DNA of 64,000 bases, taken from positions 112,157 to 176,156 of the forward strand of contig NZ_BAABEX010000003.1 in assembly GCF_039540375.1 (NCBI RefSeq), in the 5' to 3' direction. Each line of letters begins with the position of its first letter. The first letter of the stretch is position 1. A program made the translations under genes and the position numbers. Below the pieces are notes generated by a model, which was not told where the DNA came from, searched no databases, and worked only from the letters and a program-made list of their open reading frames with translations. Shown piece by piece: positions 1 to 9,464 of this stretch. The DNA is from Acidovorax_G lacteus. GTDB taxonomy: Bacteria; Pseudomonadota; Gammaproteobacteria; Burkholderiales; Burkholderiaceae_C.

Positions 1-1
1 G

Positions 2-202
2 GGCGAAGGCGTGTTCGGTGCCGAAGCCGCAGCGCAGCACTACTTTCGCAAAAGCGCCGACCGGCTCACGCCCGCCGAAGCCGCCCGCCTGGCGGTGATG
101 CTGCCCGCGCCCAAGCGCTTCGAGAAGATGCCGAATTCGGCCTACCTGGCCGGACGCACGCGCACCATCCTGGCCCGCATGGGCAGCGCCGAGCTGCCCT
201 GA
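2..202 (+). CDS. mtgA: Monofunctional peptidoglycan transglycosylase MtgA, C-terminal fragment
   Basis: Only the last 66 or so codons are present; the gene is cut by the window edge, so the start given is the first in-frame base. The visible protein begins GEGVFGAEAAAQHYF, which matches the late part of the GT51 transglycosylase domain, and continues with a helix containing LTPAEAARLAVMLPAPKRF, typical of the end of MtgA and class A penicillin-binding proteins. It stops soon after this domain, with no transpeptidase domain, as expected of the monofunctional enzyme. MtgA polymerises lipid II into glycan strands at the inner membrane. The catalytic glutamates and the N-terminal anchor lie outside the window, so activity cannot be judged. 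Confidence 0.8.
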   Translation, partial: GEGVFGAEAAAQHYFRKSADRLTPAEAARLAVMLPAPKRFEKMPNSAYLAGRTRTILARMGSAELP

Positions 203-221
203 CCACCGGCCGGCAAGCCCC

Positions 222-722
222 ATGGCCACCATGAAGACCCTGCTCATCGTCTACCACTCGATGACGGGCGGCACGCGCCAGATGGCCGAGGCCGCGGCCG
301 CAGGCGCAGCCCAGACGGGCGATGCCGTGGTGTGGCTGCGCAGTGCCACCGCCGCGGGCCCGGCCGAACTGCTGGCCGCCGACGGCTACCTGTTTGCCAC
401 CCCCGAGAACCTGGGCAGCATGGCCGGGCTGCTCAAGGACTTTTTCGACCGCAGCTACTACCCGGCGCTGGGCCGCATCGAAGGCCGGCCGTATGCCAGC
501 CTGGTGTGCGCGGGCAGCGACGGCGAGGGCGCAGCGCGCCAGATCGCCCGCATTGCCACCGGCTGGCGGCTGCGCGCCGTGGCCGAGCCGCTGCGCGTGT
601 GCACCCACGCCCAGACGCCCGAGGCGATCCTCGCGCCCAAGCAGATCCACGCAGCCGACCTGGAACGCTGCCGCGCGCTGGGCGAAGCCCTGGCCACGGG
701 CCTGGCGCTGGGCGTTTTCTAG
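222..722 (+). CDS. Flavodoxin-family / NAD(P)H-dependent FMN reductase-like protein
   Basis: The 166-residue protein begins with a beta strand and FMN phosphate-binding loop, LLIVYHSMTGGTRQMAEA, near residues 6-23. This is a flavodoxin-type P-loop. A second flavin-contacting segment, GYLFATPENLGSMAGLLKDFFDR, near residues 55-77, is typical of the short-chain flavodoxin/WrbA-like fold. A downstream ATG three codons in is an alternative start. It follows mtgA by 19 bases and is itself followed after 48 bases by a PlsC-like gene, so co-transcription is possible. The family transfers electrons or reduces quinones; the substrate is not indicated by the sequence. Confidence 0.75.
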   Translation: MATMKTLLIVYHSMTGGTRQMAEAAAAGAAQTGDAVVWLRSATAAGPAELLAADGYLFATPENLGSMAGLLKDFFDRSYYPALGRIEGRPYASLVCAGSDGEGAARQIARIATGWRLRAVAEPLRVCTHAQTPEAILAPKQIHAADLERCRALGEALATGLALGVF

Positions 723-770
723 GCGGCCACCCCGCACATCCCCGAAGGCGCGGCGCGCAGGGCCGCCCGT

Positions 771-1559
771 ATGATCCCCGCCATGCTTGCCAAGATGATG
801 AGCCTCTTCCTGCTGGGGCTGGTGCGCTTTCTCACGGGGGCGCAGGCGCGCTGGTACGGCTGCCCGCCCAAGGCCGAGCAGCGCATTTACTTCGCCAACC
901 ACCAAAGCCATGCCGATCTGGTGCTGATCTGGGCTGCGCTGCCCGAAGAGCTGCGCAGCATCACGCGCCCGATTGCCGCGCGCGACTACTGGACCAAGAC
1001 ACCGTTTCGCCAATGGATCACCACGGCCGTGTTCAACGCCGTGTACGTGGAACGCCAGGGCCCTGCCCAGACCGCCAAGGCCGAGCCCGCCCCCGCAGCC
1101 GTGCCCGCCCCTGCGCTGGACGCCCTGGCCGCTGCCGTGGCCGAGGCCGACCAGGCCGCCGCAGGCGGGCCCGACCCGGCCCCGGACCCCGTGCCCGAAC
1201 CCACGCCCGAGGCGCTGCGCGCCGCCCTCTCGCCCGACGACCCGCTGGTACCGCTGGTGCGCGCGCTCGAAAGCGGCGACTCCATCGTGATCTTTCCCGA
1301 AGGCACGCGCGGCCACGGCGAGGAGCCGCAGCCCTTCAAGTCGGGCCTGTACCGGCTTGCGCAGATGTTTCCGCAGGTCGTGCTGGTGCCGACCTGGATC
1401 CACAACGTCCAGCGCGTGATGCCCAAGGGCGAATATGTGCCTGTGCCCATCCTGTGCTCGGTGACCTTTGGCGCGCCCGTGGCGCTGGAGGATGGCGAAG
1501 AGCGCCGCCCCTTCCTCGACCGCGCACGCCGCGCTGTCATTGCGCTGCGGGAGGTCTGA
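771..1559 (+). CDS. plsC: 1-acyl-sn-glycerol-3-phosphate acyltransferase (PlsC family)
   Basis: The protein (262 residues) carries the acyltransferase HX4D motif in NHQSHADL (His44, Asp49) and the glycerol-phosphate-binding motif FPEGTRG near residues 175-181. The family acylates lysophosphatidic acid to phosphatidic acid at the inner membrane. A hydrophobic N-terminal segment fits membrane association. Between the two motifs, roughly residues 97-150, is an Ala/Pro-rich stretch that looks like an insertion unlike the compact core of E. coli PlsC. Four bases separate it from the downstream CdsA-like gene, whose product would convert phosphatidate to CDP-diacylglycerol, so the two genes form a sensible two-step unit. 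Confidence 0.85.
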   Translation: MIPAMLAKMMSLFLLGLVRFLTGAQARWYGCPPKAEQRIYFANHQSHADLVLIWAALPEELRSITRPIAARDYWTKTPFRQWITTAVFNAVYVERQGPAQTAKAEPAPAAVPAPALDALAAAVAEADQAAAGGPDPAPDPVPEPTPEALRAALSPDDPLVPLVRALESGDSIVIFPEGTRGHGEEPQPFKSGLYRLAQMFPQVVLVPTWIHNVQRVMPKGEYVPVPILCSVTFGAPVALEDGEERRPFLDRARRAVIALREV

Positions 1560-1563
1560 GGCC

Positions 1564-2544
1564 ATGAACAGTTTTCTTCGCAGCCTCACGGTCACGCAGC
1601 AGGTGGGTGCGCTGTTCCTCGTGGTGTTTGGCGTGCTGGCGCTGGTCACGGTCTGGAGCTTTGTGCGCAGCCTGCGCGAAACCCCGGCCGACGAGGTGCA
1701 GGCGCTCGAATGGAAGCGCTTCCACGGCCTGCTCAAGACGAGCTGGTTCATGGTCACGGTGTTCTGGTTCGCCTGGGTGCTGGGCGACGTGGTGGCCACG
1801 GTGCTGTTCGCAGTGGTGTCGTTTCTGGCGCTGCGCGAGTTCATCACGCTCTCGCCCACGCGGCGCGGCGACCACCGCAGCCTGGTGCTGGCCTTCTTCG
1901 TGGTGCTGCCGCTGCAGTTCGTCATCGTGGGCACGCGGCACTTTGACCTGTTCACCGTGTTCATCCCGGTGTACGTGTTCCTGGCGCTGCCGGTGGCGAG
2001 CGCGCTGGCCAACGACCCCGAGCGCTTTCTGGAGCGCAACGCCAAGCTGCAGTGGGGCATCATGGTCTGCGTGTACGGCATGAGCCATGTGCCCGCGCTG
2101 CTGCTGCTGGACTTTCCGGGCTACCAGGGCAAGGGCGCGTTCCTGGTGTTCTTTGTGGTGTTTGTGGTGCAGACCTGCATGGTGGTGCAGCACCTGCTGG
2201 GGCGGCGCTTTCCGCACAAGGCGGTGGCCCCGCGCGTGAGCCAGAGCTTCCAGTGGGCCAGCTGGCTGGCCGGGCTGGCTGTGGGCGGGCTGGTGGGCGG
2301 GCTGCTGTCCTTCATCACACCCTTCAAGCCCGGGCAGGCACTGGGCATGGCGCTGCTGGCCTGTCTGGCGGGCAGCCTCGGGCATCTGGTGATGAAGGCG
2401 CTCAAGCGCGACCGCGGCGTGACCAGTTGGGGCATGCAGGGCGCGTCGGTCACCGGGGCGGGCGGGCTGCTCGACCGGGTGGACGCGCTGTGCTTCGGCG
2501 CGCCGGTGTTCTTCCACTCGGTGCGCTGGTACTTCGGGCTGTGA
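1564..2544 (+). CDS. Phosphatidate cytidylyltransferase-like membrane protein (CdsA family)
   Basis: I place the start at the ATG four bases after the PlsC-like stop rather than at the longer open frame, giving 326 residues. The protein has many hydrophobic segments and ends with KALKRDRGVTSWG followed by GAGGLLDRVDALCFGAPVFF, which is the CdsA signature region (KRD...DR.D). The family makes CDP-diacylglycerol from phosphatidate and CTP in the inner membrane. The usual HGG of the signature reads AGG here, and this branch is commonly a second CdsA-like paralogue encoded with PlsC rather than the housekeeping enzyme, so the exact substrate is uncertain. Confidence 0.8.
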   Translation: MNSFLRSLTVTQQVGALFLVVFGVLALVTVWSFVRSLRETPADEVQALEWKRFHGLLKTSWFMVTVFWFAWVLGDVVATVLFAVVSFLALREFITLSPTRRGDHRSLVLAFFVVLPLQFVIVGTRHFDLFTVFIPVYVFLALPVASALANDPERFLERNAKLQWGIMVCVYGMSHVPALLLLDFPGYQGKGAFLVFFVVFVVQTCMVVQHLLGRRFPHKAVAPRVSQSFQWASWLAGLAVGGLVGGLLSFITPFKPGQALGMALLACLAGSLGHLVMKALKRDRGVTSWGMQGASVTGAGGLLDRVDALCFGAPVFFHSVRWYFGL

Positions 2545-2583
2545 GGGGCCCAGGGCCCTGCAGCATTCAAGGTGTTTTTGGCC

Positions 2584-2630
2584 GCTCGTGCTTAATATTC
2601 AAGCACGAGCAGCTATCAAATCAATAGCAA
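2584..2630 (+). repeat. Double-hairpin intergenic repeat, copy 1
   Basis: Arms GCTCGTGCTT and AAGCACGAGC enclose a 7-base loop. One base later a second small inverted repeat, GCTAT...ATAGC, has another 7-base loop. The element ends directly against the ruvC start codon. Seven related copies occur elsewhere in the window. Confidence 0.9.
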
Positions 2631-3179
2631 ATGCGCATTCTTGGCATCGACCCGGGCCTGCAGACCACGGGCTTTGGCGTGGTGGATGTGGACGGCCACG
2701 CGCTGCGCTACGTCGCCAGCGGCACCATCCGCACCACGGGTCTTGACCTGGGCGACCTGCCGGGCCGGCTCAAGGTGCTGTTCGACGGCATCTCGGAAGT
2801 GGCCGCGCGCTACGAACCCGACCAGGCCACGGTGGAAATCATCTTCGTGAACGTGAACCCGCAGTCCACGCTGCTGCTGGGCCAGGCGCGGGGCGCGGCC
2901 ATCACCGCGCTGGTGGCACGCGGCCTGCCCGTGGCCGAATACACGGCGCTGCAGATGAAGAAGGCCGTGGTGGGCCACGGCCGCGCCGCCAAGAGCCAGG
3001 TGCAGGAGATGGTGCGCCGCCTGCTGCAGCTGCCGGGCCTGCCGGGCACCGACGCGGCCGACGCGCTGGGCCTGGCCATCACCCACGCCCATGCGGGCGC
3101 GGCCATGGGCCGCCTGGGCGAGGTGGCGCCGCTGCGCCGCCGCCAGCACGCCATGTACAAAAGCGGGCGCAGCTACTGA
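2631..3179 (+). CDS. ruvC: Crossover junction endodeoxyribonuclease RuvC
   Basis: This is the Holliday-junction resolvase, which cuts four-way junctions within the RuvABC complex. The four acidic metal ligands are visible: Asp7 in GIDPG, Glu69 in TVEIIF, and Asp141 and Asp144 in GTDAADALGLA. The conserved NPQSTLLLGQARG segment is also present. The length of 182 residues is normal for the family. ruvA and ruvB are not in the window. The start codon follows the end of a hairpin repeat with no clear Shine-Dalgarno sequence, which is unusual. Confidence 0.97.
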   Translation: MRILGIDPGLQTTGFGVVDVDGHALRYVASGTIRTTGLDLGDLPGRLKVLFDGISEVAARYEPDQATVEIIFVNVNPQSTLLLGQARGAAITALVARGLPVAEYTALQMKKAVVGHGRAAKSQVQEMVRRLLQLPGLPGTDAADALGLAITHAHAGAAMGRLGEVAPLRRRQHAMYKSGRSY

Positions 3180-3199
3180 GCCTGCGCAGGCCGCCGCGC

Positions 3200-3697
3200 T
3201 CAGCGCTGCAGGCCGCGCTGCAGCTCGCGCATCAGCAGCACCACCTGGTTGGACGCATGGCGGCAACTGCCCTGCACGCGCTGCAGGGCGTGGGCGGGCT
3301 GCCCGGCCTGGGCCAGGGCCACGGCCGCCGCGGCCTGCTCGTGAAAGTACCGGTGCCGCGCCACCAGGATCTGGAACGCCGGGTAATGCCCCAGGCGCTC
3401 GCGCCCGCTGCCATGCAGCCACTGGCCGAGCATGCAGCGGTCGTCCTGGAACAACGCCTCAGGCTGCCAGTGCGGTGGCACCCCACCCTGGGCTGCGGCC
3501 ACCACGGCGGCCTGCAGCTGGTCGCGAAACGCCAGGTGGTGGGCCAGCGCACCCTCAATGTCCACCTCATCGAGCAGCGCCGCCGCCTCCGCTTCGTGCA
3601 GCACCAGCTCGGTGCCGCGCTCGGACGTGGCCCAGCCGCTGTCAGGGTGCTGCGGATTGCGTTCGCGCAAGCGGAACCAACGCCTGAAAAATCCCAT
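3200..3697 (-). CDS. CZB-domain protein (zinc-binding, chemoreceptor-associated type)
   Basis: The 165-residue cytoplasmic protein contains a chemoreceptor zinc-binding (CZB) domain. Its visible signature is His53/His54 in ALAHHLAFR, Cys88 in DDRCMLGQWLHGSG, and histidines near 104, 115 and 119. In characterised CZB proteins three His and one Cys bind zinc, and the domain regulates chemoreceptors or diguanylate cyclases. Here it stands alone after a short N-terminal region of no known fold. The ATG chosen begins MGFFRRWF; the longer open frame upstream shows no recognisable protein. A chemoreceptor at 29 kb carries the same domain at its C-terminus. Confidence 0.8.
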   Translation of the reverse strand: MGFFRRWFRLRERNPQHPDSGWATSERGTELVLHEAEAAALLDEVDIEGALAHHLAFRDQLQAAVVAAAQGGVPPHWQPEALFQDDRCMLGQWLHGSGRERLGHYPAFQILVARHRYFHEQAAAAVALAQAGQPAHALQRVQGSCRHASNQVVLLMRELQRGLQR

Positions 3698-3968
3698 GGT
3701 GTTCCTCTCGTGTGCGGGCTGGCCGGTGGCGGTACTGATGGCGGGGCTTGGGGTCATGGCGCAGCGGTGTGGGCGGCCGGCCTGCGCGGTCCACGTGCCG
3801 CGCAACGTCCGGGCACCCGCCCTGTGCCTCGCATTGTCAAAGTGCGTGGTTGCGCTGGCTACAAAAAAATGCGCACGCTGGCACGGGCCGGGTTGGCCAA
3901 CCCTGCGTAGCCTGCGGTTTCGTGCGGGCGACAGGTGCCCAGCCGCCGCGCGCCGCACAATCGCGGCC

Positions 3969-5000
<1,032 letters not shown>

Positions 5001-5029
5001 ATCCGGCGCGCACGCCGGGGTGGCCCGCC

Positions 5030-5781
5030 TCAGCGCGCGAGGTAGCCGCCGTCCACCGGGTAGTAAGCCCCGGTCACGAACGAGGCCCGGTCGCTGCCCA
5101 GCCAGGCGACCAGCTCGGCCACCTCTTGGGGCTGGCCCAGGCGGCCGATGGGATGAGACCCCACCAGCATGGCGTTGACGCCTGCGTCCTGCTCCAGTGC
5201 GGCAATCATGGGCGTGTGGATGAAGGCCGGCCCCACCGCATTGACGCGCACGCCGTGGGCGCTGTATTCGAGCGCGGCGGCCTTGGTCAGCCCCAGCACG
5301 CCGTGCTTGGCGGCGGTGTAGGCGGGGGCCGGGGAAAGGCCACAGCGCCCAGGATGGACGCGATGTTGACCACCGAACCGCCACCGCCCTGCAGCATGGC
5401 CGCGATCTGGTACTTCATGCCGTAGAACACGCCCGAGAGGTTGATGTTGATGACCTGCGCCCAGCCGTCGAGCGGATAGTCGGCCGTAGGGGCCTGCGGC
5501 CCGCCGATGCCGGCGTTGTTGCAGGCCACGTCCAGGCGACCGTACTGCTGCACGGTGCGCTGCACCAGCGCCTCGCAATCGGCCGGGTTGCCCACGTCGC
5601 AGGGCACGAACAGCGCCTGCCCGCCCTGCGCGCGCACCAGGGCCGCGGTTTCCTCGCCGCCGTCCGCCTGTACGTCCGACACGACCACACGCGCGCCTTC
5701 GCGAGCGCCCACCAGCGCAATCGCGCGGCCGATGCCCGACGACGCGCCGGTGACAAGAAGCACTTTGTCTTTGAGCAGCAT
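5030..5781 (-). pseudogene. Short-chain dehydrogenase/reductase (SDR), single frameshift
   Basis: Two overlapping frames together encode a complete classical SDR of about 250 residues. The first frame starts MLLKDKVLLVTGASSGIGRA (Rossmann TGxxxGIG), with the NNAG motif later, and is good up to NIASILGAV. The second frame resumes at SPAPAYTAAKHGVLGLTKAA, with the catalytic YxxxK, and runs to YYPVDGGYLAR. One inserted base near 5339-5345 (plus-strand ggccac) would restore one frame. The start is supported by AGGAGTT upstream. The family oxidises or reduces alcohols and carbonyls with NAD(P)H. As read, the protein loses its active-site half; either the gene is recently inactivated or the base call is wrong. 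Confidence 0.8.
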
Positions 5782-6047
5782 GGAGAACTCCTGAGAGAGG
5801 GATGACACAGGCGGAGCGCGGCCGTCGGCCGTGCGTTGCGGGCCATTGTGGACAGCCTGTCGGCCCACCGCCTTGACTTGCGTCAGGACTGCCCCTGCGT
5901 CGCCGCACTCAGCATCCGAGCTGCCGATCAAAAGGCCCCAAGGGCCTCTCAGAGCATCGGGGCCGCCAGCCGCTACCATCGCGTCTGGTGCGGGCCCGCG
6001 GGGCCCGGCCGTGCAGGCGGCTTGCGCCTGCCCCACCCCCGATCCGG

Positions 6048-7271
6048 ATGCCTGCCTTTTCTTTTGAAGCCCTGGACGCCCAGGGACACACCCGCAAGGG
6101 CCTGCTCGAAGCCGACAGCGCCAAGGCTGCGCGCAGCCTGCTGCGCGCACAGGCGCTGGTACCGCTGGCGGTGGAGCCCGTGCGCGCGGGCGACGCCGAG
6201 GGCAGCGGCCCGCGCAGCAGCCTGTGGAGCCGCCCGGTGTTCAGCCCCACGGCGCTGGCGATCTGGACGCGACAGCTGGCGGGGCTGGTGTCGTCGGGCC
6301 TGCCGCTCGAACGCGCGCTGACGGCGCTGTCCGACGAAGCCGATGACGAGCGCCAGCGCCTGCTGGTGGCCGCGCTGCGCGCCGAGGTGAACGCGGGCGC
6401 CACCTTTGCCAGTGCGCTCGGGCAACATCCGCGCGAGTTTTCCGAGATTTACCGCGCGGTGATCGGTGCAGGCGAGCACAGCGGCAACCTGGGCTTGGTG
6501 CTGGACCGCCTGGCCGACGATCTGGAAGAACGCCAGGCGCTGCGCGCCAAGCTGGTGGCCGCAGCGCTGTACCCGGCCATCGTCACCGTGGCGGCGCTGC
6601 TTATCGTGCTGCTGCTCATGGGCTACGTGGTGCCGCAGGTGGCCGGGGTGTTCACCGGCACCAAGCGCGCACTGCCCACGCTCACGGTGGTGGTCATGGC
6701 CATCAGCGATGCGGTACGCGCCCACGGGCTCACGCTGCTGGGCCTGTTGGTGCTGGGCGGGCTGGCCGCACGCTGGGCGCTGGCACGCGAGGCGGTACGC
6801 CTGCGCTTTGACGCCGCCTGGCTGCGCCTGCCGGTGCTGGGCAAGCTCGCGCGCGGCTACAACGCGGCGCGCTTTGCGTCCACACTCGCCATGCTGGCGG
6901 CCGCGGGCGTGCCCATCCTCAAGGCGCTGCAGGCGGCGGCCGACACGCTCAACAACCGCGCCCTGCGTGCCGACGCGCTCGATGCGCTGGTGATGGTGCG
7001 CGAAGGCGCGCCGCTGGCGTCGGCCCTGGCACAGAAAAAGCGCTTCCCGGGCCTGCTGCCCATGTTTGCCCGGCTGGGCGAGCAAACCGGGCAGCTTGCG
7101 CCCATGCTGCAGCGCGCGGCGGTGCAGTTGGCCACCGAGGTGCAGCGCCGATCGGTGCAACTGGCCACGGTGCTGGAGCCCGTGCTCATCGTCGCCATGG
7201 GCGTGGTGGTACTCATCATCGTGCTGGCCGTGCTGCAGCCCATCATCCAGCTCAACCAGTTCGTCAAGTAA
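6048..7271 (+). CDS. gspF: Type II secretion system inner-membrane protein GspF
   Basis: The protein (407 residues) begins MPAFSFEALDAQGHTRKGLLEAD, the typical GspF N-terminus, and has two T2SSF repeats (about residues 70-195 and 270-400). The first ends in a long hydrophobic segment containing LLIVLLLMGYVVPQVA; the last TM is near the C-terminus, VLIVAMGVVVLIIVLAVLQPI. GspF is the platform protein that couples the secretion ATPase to pseudopilus assembly. No other gsp gene lies within the window, so it is an orphan here. The first start matching the family is used; the longer frame adds low-complexity sequence. Confidence 0.9.
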   Translation: MPAFSFEALDAQGHTRKGLLEADSAKAARSLLRAQALVPLAVEPVRAGDAEGSGPRSSLWSRPVFSPTALAIWTRQLAGLVSSGLPLERALTALSDEADDERQRLLVAALRAEVNAGATFASALGQHPREFSEIYRAVIGAGEHSGNLGLVLDRLADDLEERQALRAKLVAAALYPAIVTVAALLIVLLLMGYVVPQVAGVFTGTKRALPTLTVVVMAISDAVRAHGLTLLGLLVLGGLAARWALAREAVRLRFDAAWLRLPVLGKLARGYNAARFASTLAMLAAAGVPILKALQAAADTLNNRALRADALDALVMVREGAPLASALAQKKRFPGLLPMFARLGEQTGQLAPMLQRAAVQLATEVQRRSVQLATVLEPVLIVAMGVVVLIIVLAVLQPIIQLNQFVK

Positions 7272-7282
7272 ACGGCCCCACC

Positions 7283-8200
7283 ATGCCCCTGACCCTGGAC
7301 GACAAGCTCGTCGTAGCGATTTCCTCGCGGGCGCTGTTCGACTTCGAGGAAGAAAACCGCGTGTTCGAGCACGGCAACGACGCCGCCTATGTGGAACTGC
7401 AGCGCAGGCGGCTGGACATCCCGGCCGCGCCTGGCGTGGCGTTTTCGCTGGTGCGCAAGCTGCTGGCCTTCAACACGGCCGAGCACCAGCGCGTGGAAGT
7501 GGTGGTGCTCTCGCGCAACGACCCGGTCAGCGGCATGCGCGTATTCCGCTCCTGCCAGGCACACGGCCTGGCCAGCATCCAGCGCGGCGTGTTCACCCAG
7601 GGGCGCGATCCGTTCCGCTACCTGCGGCCGCTGGGCGCGCACCTGTTCCTGTCGGCCAACGGGGCTGATGTGCGCGAGGCACTGCTGCTCGGCTACCCGG
7701 CCGCCCGCGTGCTCACCGAATCGGCGCAGGCCGCCGACTCCAACCCACTGGAAGTGCGCATCGCGTTCGACGGTGACGCGGTGCTGTTCTCGGACGAAGC
7801 CGAGCGCGTGTACCAGGCCCAAGGGCTGGAGGCCTTCCAGCAGCACGAGACCGACAAGGCCGCGCTGCCGCTGCCCGAGGGCCCATTCAAGCCCCTGCTG
7901 GCCGCGCTGCACCGGCTGCAGCAGGCGGGCAGCACGGGCATGCGCATCCGCACCGCGCTGGTGACGGCGCGCAGCGCCCCGGCGCACGAACGCGCGATCC
8001 GCACGCTGATGGACTGGGACATCGCCGTGGACGAGGCCATGTTCCTCGGTGGGCTGCCCAAGGGCGAGTTCCTGCGCGAGTTTGAGCCCGACTTTTTCTT
8101 CGACGACCAGACGGGCCATGTGGCCTCGGCTGCGCGCCATGTGCCAGCGGGGCATGTGAGCAGCGGCATCGCCAATCTGCAGGGTCCCACGGGGGGCTGA
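7283..8200 (+). CDS. 5'-nucleotidase (cytosolic 5'-nucleotidase I-like family)
   Basis: The 305-residue protein starts 11 bases after gspF and has the layout of the NT5C1-like bacterial 5'-nucleotidase family. Recognisable segments are LVVAISSRALFDFEEENRVF near the N-terminus, ISRND-like text (VVLSRNDPVSGMRVF), RIAFDGDAVLFSDEAERVY (the HAD-type acidic motif) and FFFDDQTGH near the C-terminus. The family dephosphorylates nucleoside monophosphates in the cytoplasm. Nothing ties it functionally to the neighbouring gspF. Confidence 0.85.
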   Translation: MPLTLDDKLVVAISSRALFDFEEENRVFEHGNDAAYVELQRRRLDIPAAPGVAFSLVRKLLAFNTAEHQRVEVVVLSRNDPVSGMRVFRSCQAHGLASIQRGVFTQGRDPFRYLRPLGAHLFLSANGADVREALLLGYPAARVLTESAQAADSNPLEVRIAFDGDAVLFSDEAERVYQAQGLEAFQQHETDKAALPLPEGPFKPLLAALHRLQQAGSTGMRIRTALVTARSAPAHERAIRTLMDWDIAVDEAMFLGGLPKGEFLREFEPDFFFDDQTGHVASAARHVPAGHVSSGIANLQGPTGG

Positions 8201-8264
8201 GCGCTTGTCACGCCTCGCAACACCTGGGGCAGAACCTTGGATTCCGGCCGGACTCCGTCTGTCC

Positions 8265-8717
8265 ATGGCCTTCCGCAATGTTTTCGCAACGACCACCCTT
8301 CTGAGCCCAGGGGTCACCCGGCTGGCTGCATGCGCGGTTTTGCTGTGGGGCCTGTGCGGTGCAGCCGTCTCACCGGCCTGGGCGACAGACCCCGCGCCCA
8401 GCGCCCCATCAGCGAGCCACCCGCAGGGCACGGACGGCGTGAGTGCGGGGGAGCTCAAGGCACAGCGTGAATTCAAGCTGCTCGACTTCAACCGGGACGG
8501 ACGCCTGAGCCGGCAAGAGATCGCACTGGTGCCCCGGCTGGCCGCGGTGTTCGATGAGGCCGATACCGATCGCGATGGGTACGTGAGCTACGACGAGGTG
8601 CGGGCCTACGCGGCCCAGGTGCGTGCGCGGCGCGACCGAGATCGCCTGCAGGCGTCCACACCACCTGCCGAGCAGCCCACGCCGCCCCCGGGCGACGCCG
8701 CCGGTGTACGGCGCTGA
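8265..8717 (+). CDS. EF-hand domain protein, probably exported
   Basis: Starting at MAFRNVFATT gives 150 residues with an N-terminal hydrophobic segment (AACAVLLWGLCGAAVSPAWA) that resembles a Sec signal peptide with cleavage after AWA. Two calcium-binding loops are visible: DFNRDGRLSRQE and DTDRDGYVSYDE, each with Asp at loop positions 1, 3 and 5 and Glu at 12. The C-terminal tail is Pro-rich and disordered. The role is unknown; a periplasmic calcium-binding or sensor function is inference. An in-frame start 20 codons upstream is possible but would bury the signal peptide. Confidence 0.7.
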   Translation: MAFRNVFATTTLLSPGVTRLAACAVLLWGLCGAAVSPAWATDPAPSAPSASHPQGTDGVSAGELKAQREFKLLDFNRDGRLSRQEIALVPRLAAVFDEADTDRDGYVSYDEVRAYAAQVRARRDRDRLQASTPPAEQPTPPPGDAAGVRR

Positions 8718-8777
8718 GCGCAGCGCCCCGAAAGCCCGCGCCACAGCCCTTTCGAGGAGCAGACGCCAAAAGGGCCT

Positions 8778-8823
8778 CTCGTGCTTGATAATCAAGCACG
8801 AGCAGCTACACATTTCATAGCAA
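8778..8823 (+). repeat. Double-hairpin intergenic repeat, copy 2
   Basis: Perfect 12-base arms CTCGTGCTTGAT and ATCAAGCACGAG with a one-base loop, then AGCTA...ATAGCAA. It lies between the convergent EF-hand gene and a minus-strand hypothetical gene. Confidence 0.88.
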
Positions 8824-8907
8824 GCCAAACCCTGCTGCACGGCGATCCTGCCCGGACAGACCACGAAAGGCCCCGTCGGTCGCATCCCCTCTGGCCACCC
8901 GCGGCCC

Positions 8908-9339
8908 TCACAGCCCGCTGGTGCGCTTGATCTTGGGGTCCGAGTAGGTCAGAGGCTCGTTGCGCACCTGATTGGCCAGGCGCTCCTGCAGGGCGGTCTT
9001 GTTGACCTCCTGCGCCATGTCCACCGCCGTGCCGCTGGCCCGCCACATCGACTGGATGAACTCCAGCAGCTGCTTGTAAATCGGCTCCTTGGGCGGCTCG
9101 GGCGGTTCCTCAGTGGTTTCCTTTTTCTTGACCTCGGTCCAGTCGCGGTTGGGCGATTCGGGAGCCGACGGCTTGTCGGGCTCGCGCACCACGGCGCCCT
9201 CACCCAGCCGGTCGAGCGACTCGACCGGATTGGCCAGATTCACCGGCCGCACCGGCGGAGCGCCGGAAGCCCCGGTCGAATACAAATCAGCGCCCTGAGG
9301 ACGCCATACCGGCGAACGGTCAACAGGAGGGATTTGCAT
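8908..9339 (-). CDS. Hypothetical protein
   Basis: The 143-residue product is hydrophilic, with a Pro/Glu/Lys-rich middle (KKKETTEEPPEPPKEP) followed by a helical C-terminal third (IYKQLLEFIQSMWRASGTAVDMAQEVNKT). There is no signal peptide or transmembrane segment. I do not recognise a family. It is downstream of the DUF1854 gene on the same strand but separated by 175 bases that contain a strong palindrome, so it probably has its own promoter. The start codon lacks a good Shine-Dalgarno sequence. Confidence 0.55.
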   Translation of the reverse strand: MQIPPVDRSPVWRPQGADLYSTGASGAPPVRPVNLANPVESLDRLGEGAVVREPDKPSAPESPNRDWTEVKKKETTEEPPEPPKEPIYKQLLEFIQSMWRASGTAVDMAQEVNKTALQERLANQVRNEPLTYSDPKIKRTSGL

Positions 9340-9444
9340 GACAGTGGCCCATGAAGTTCGGAAGGGGACGGACTTCGCCCGTCTTCGTACTTCATTACGG
9401 CAAAAAGAAAGGGAAATTGAGCCCTTTTTTCACCTTTGCACACC

Positions 9445-9464
9445 CTTACGTAGTTATACGTAAG
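9445..9464. promoter_or_regulatory. Palindromic operator-like site
   Basis: Perfect 8-base arms CTTACGTA and TACGTAAG flank GTTA. A third half-site, CTTACG, lies 18 bases further right. It is about 105 bases upstream of the minus-strand hypothetical gene, in an AT-richer stretch, and has no T-run, so a protein-binding site is more likely than a terminator. Confidence 0.5.

Noticed and set aside
66..2081. A 671-codon open frame on the minus strand opposite the phospholipid genes
   Set aside because: Low-complexity His/Arg/Gly-rich product with no domain; it is the antisense shadow of high-GC genes.
5003..5018. CCGGCG/CGCCGG hairpin after the luciferase-like gene
   Set aside because: Short, GC-only, without a T-run; too weak to call a terminator.
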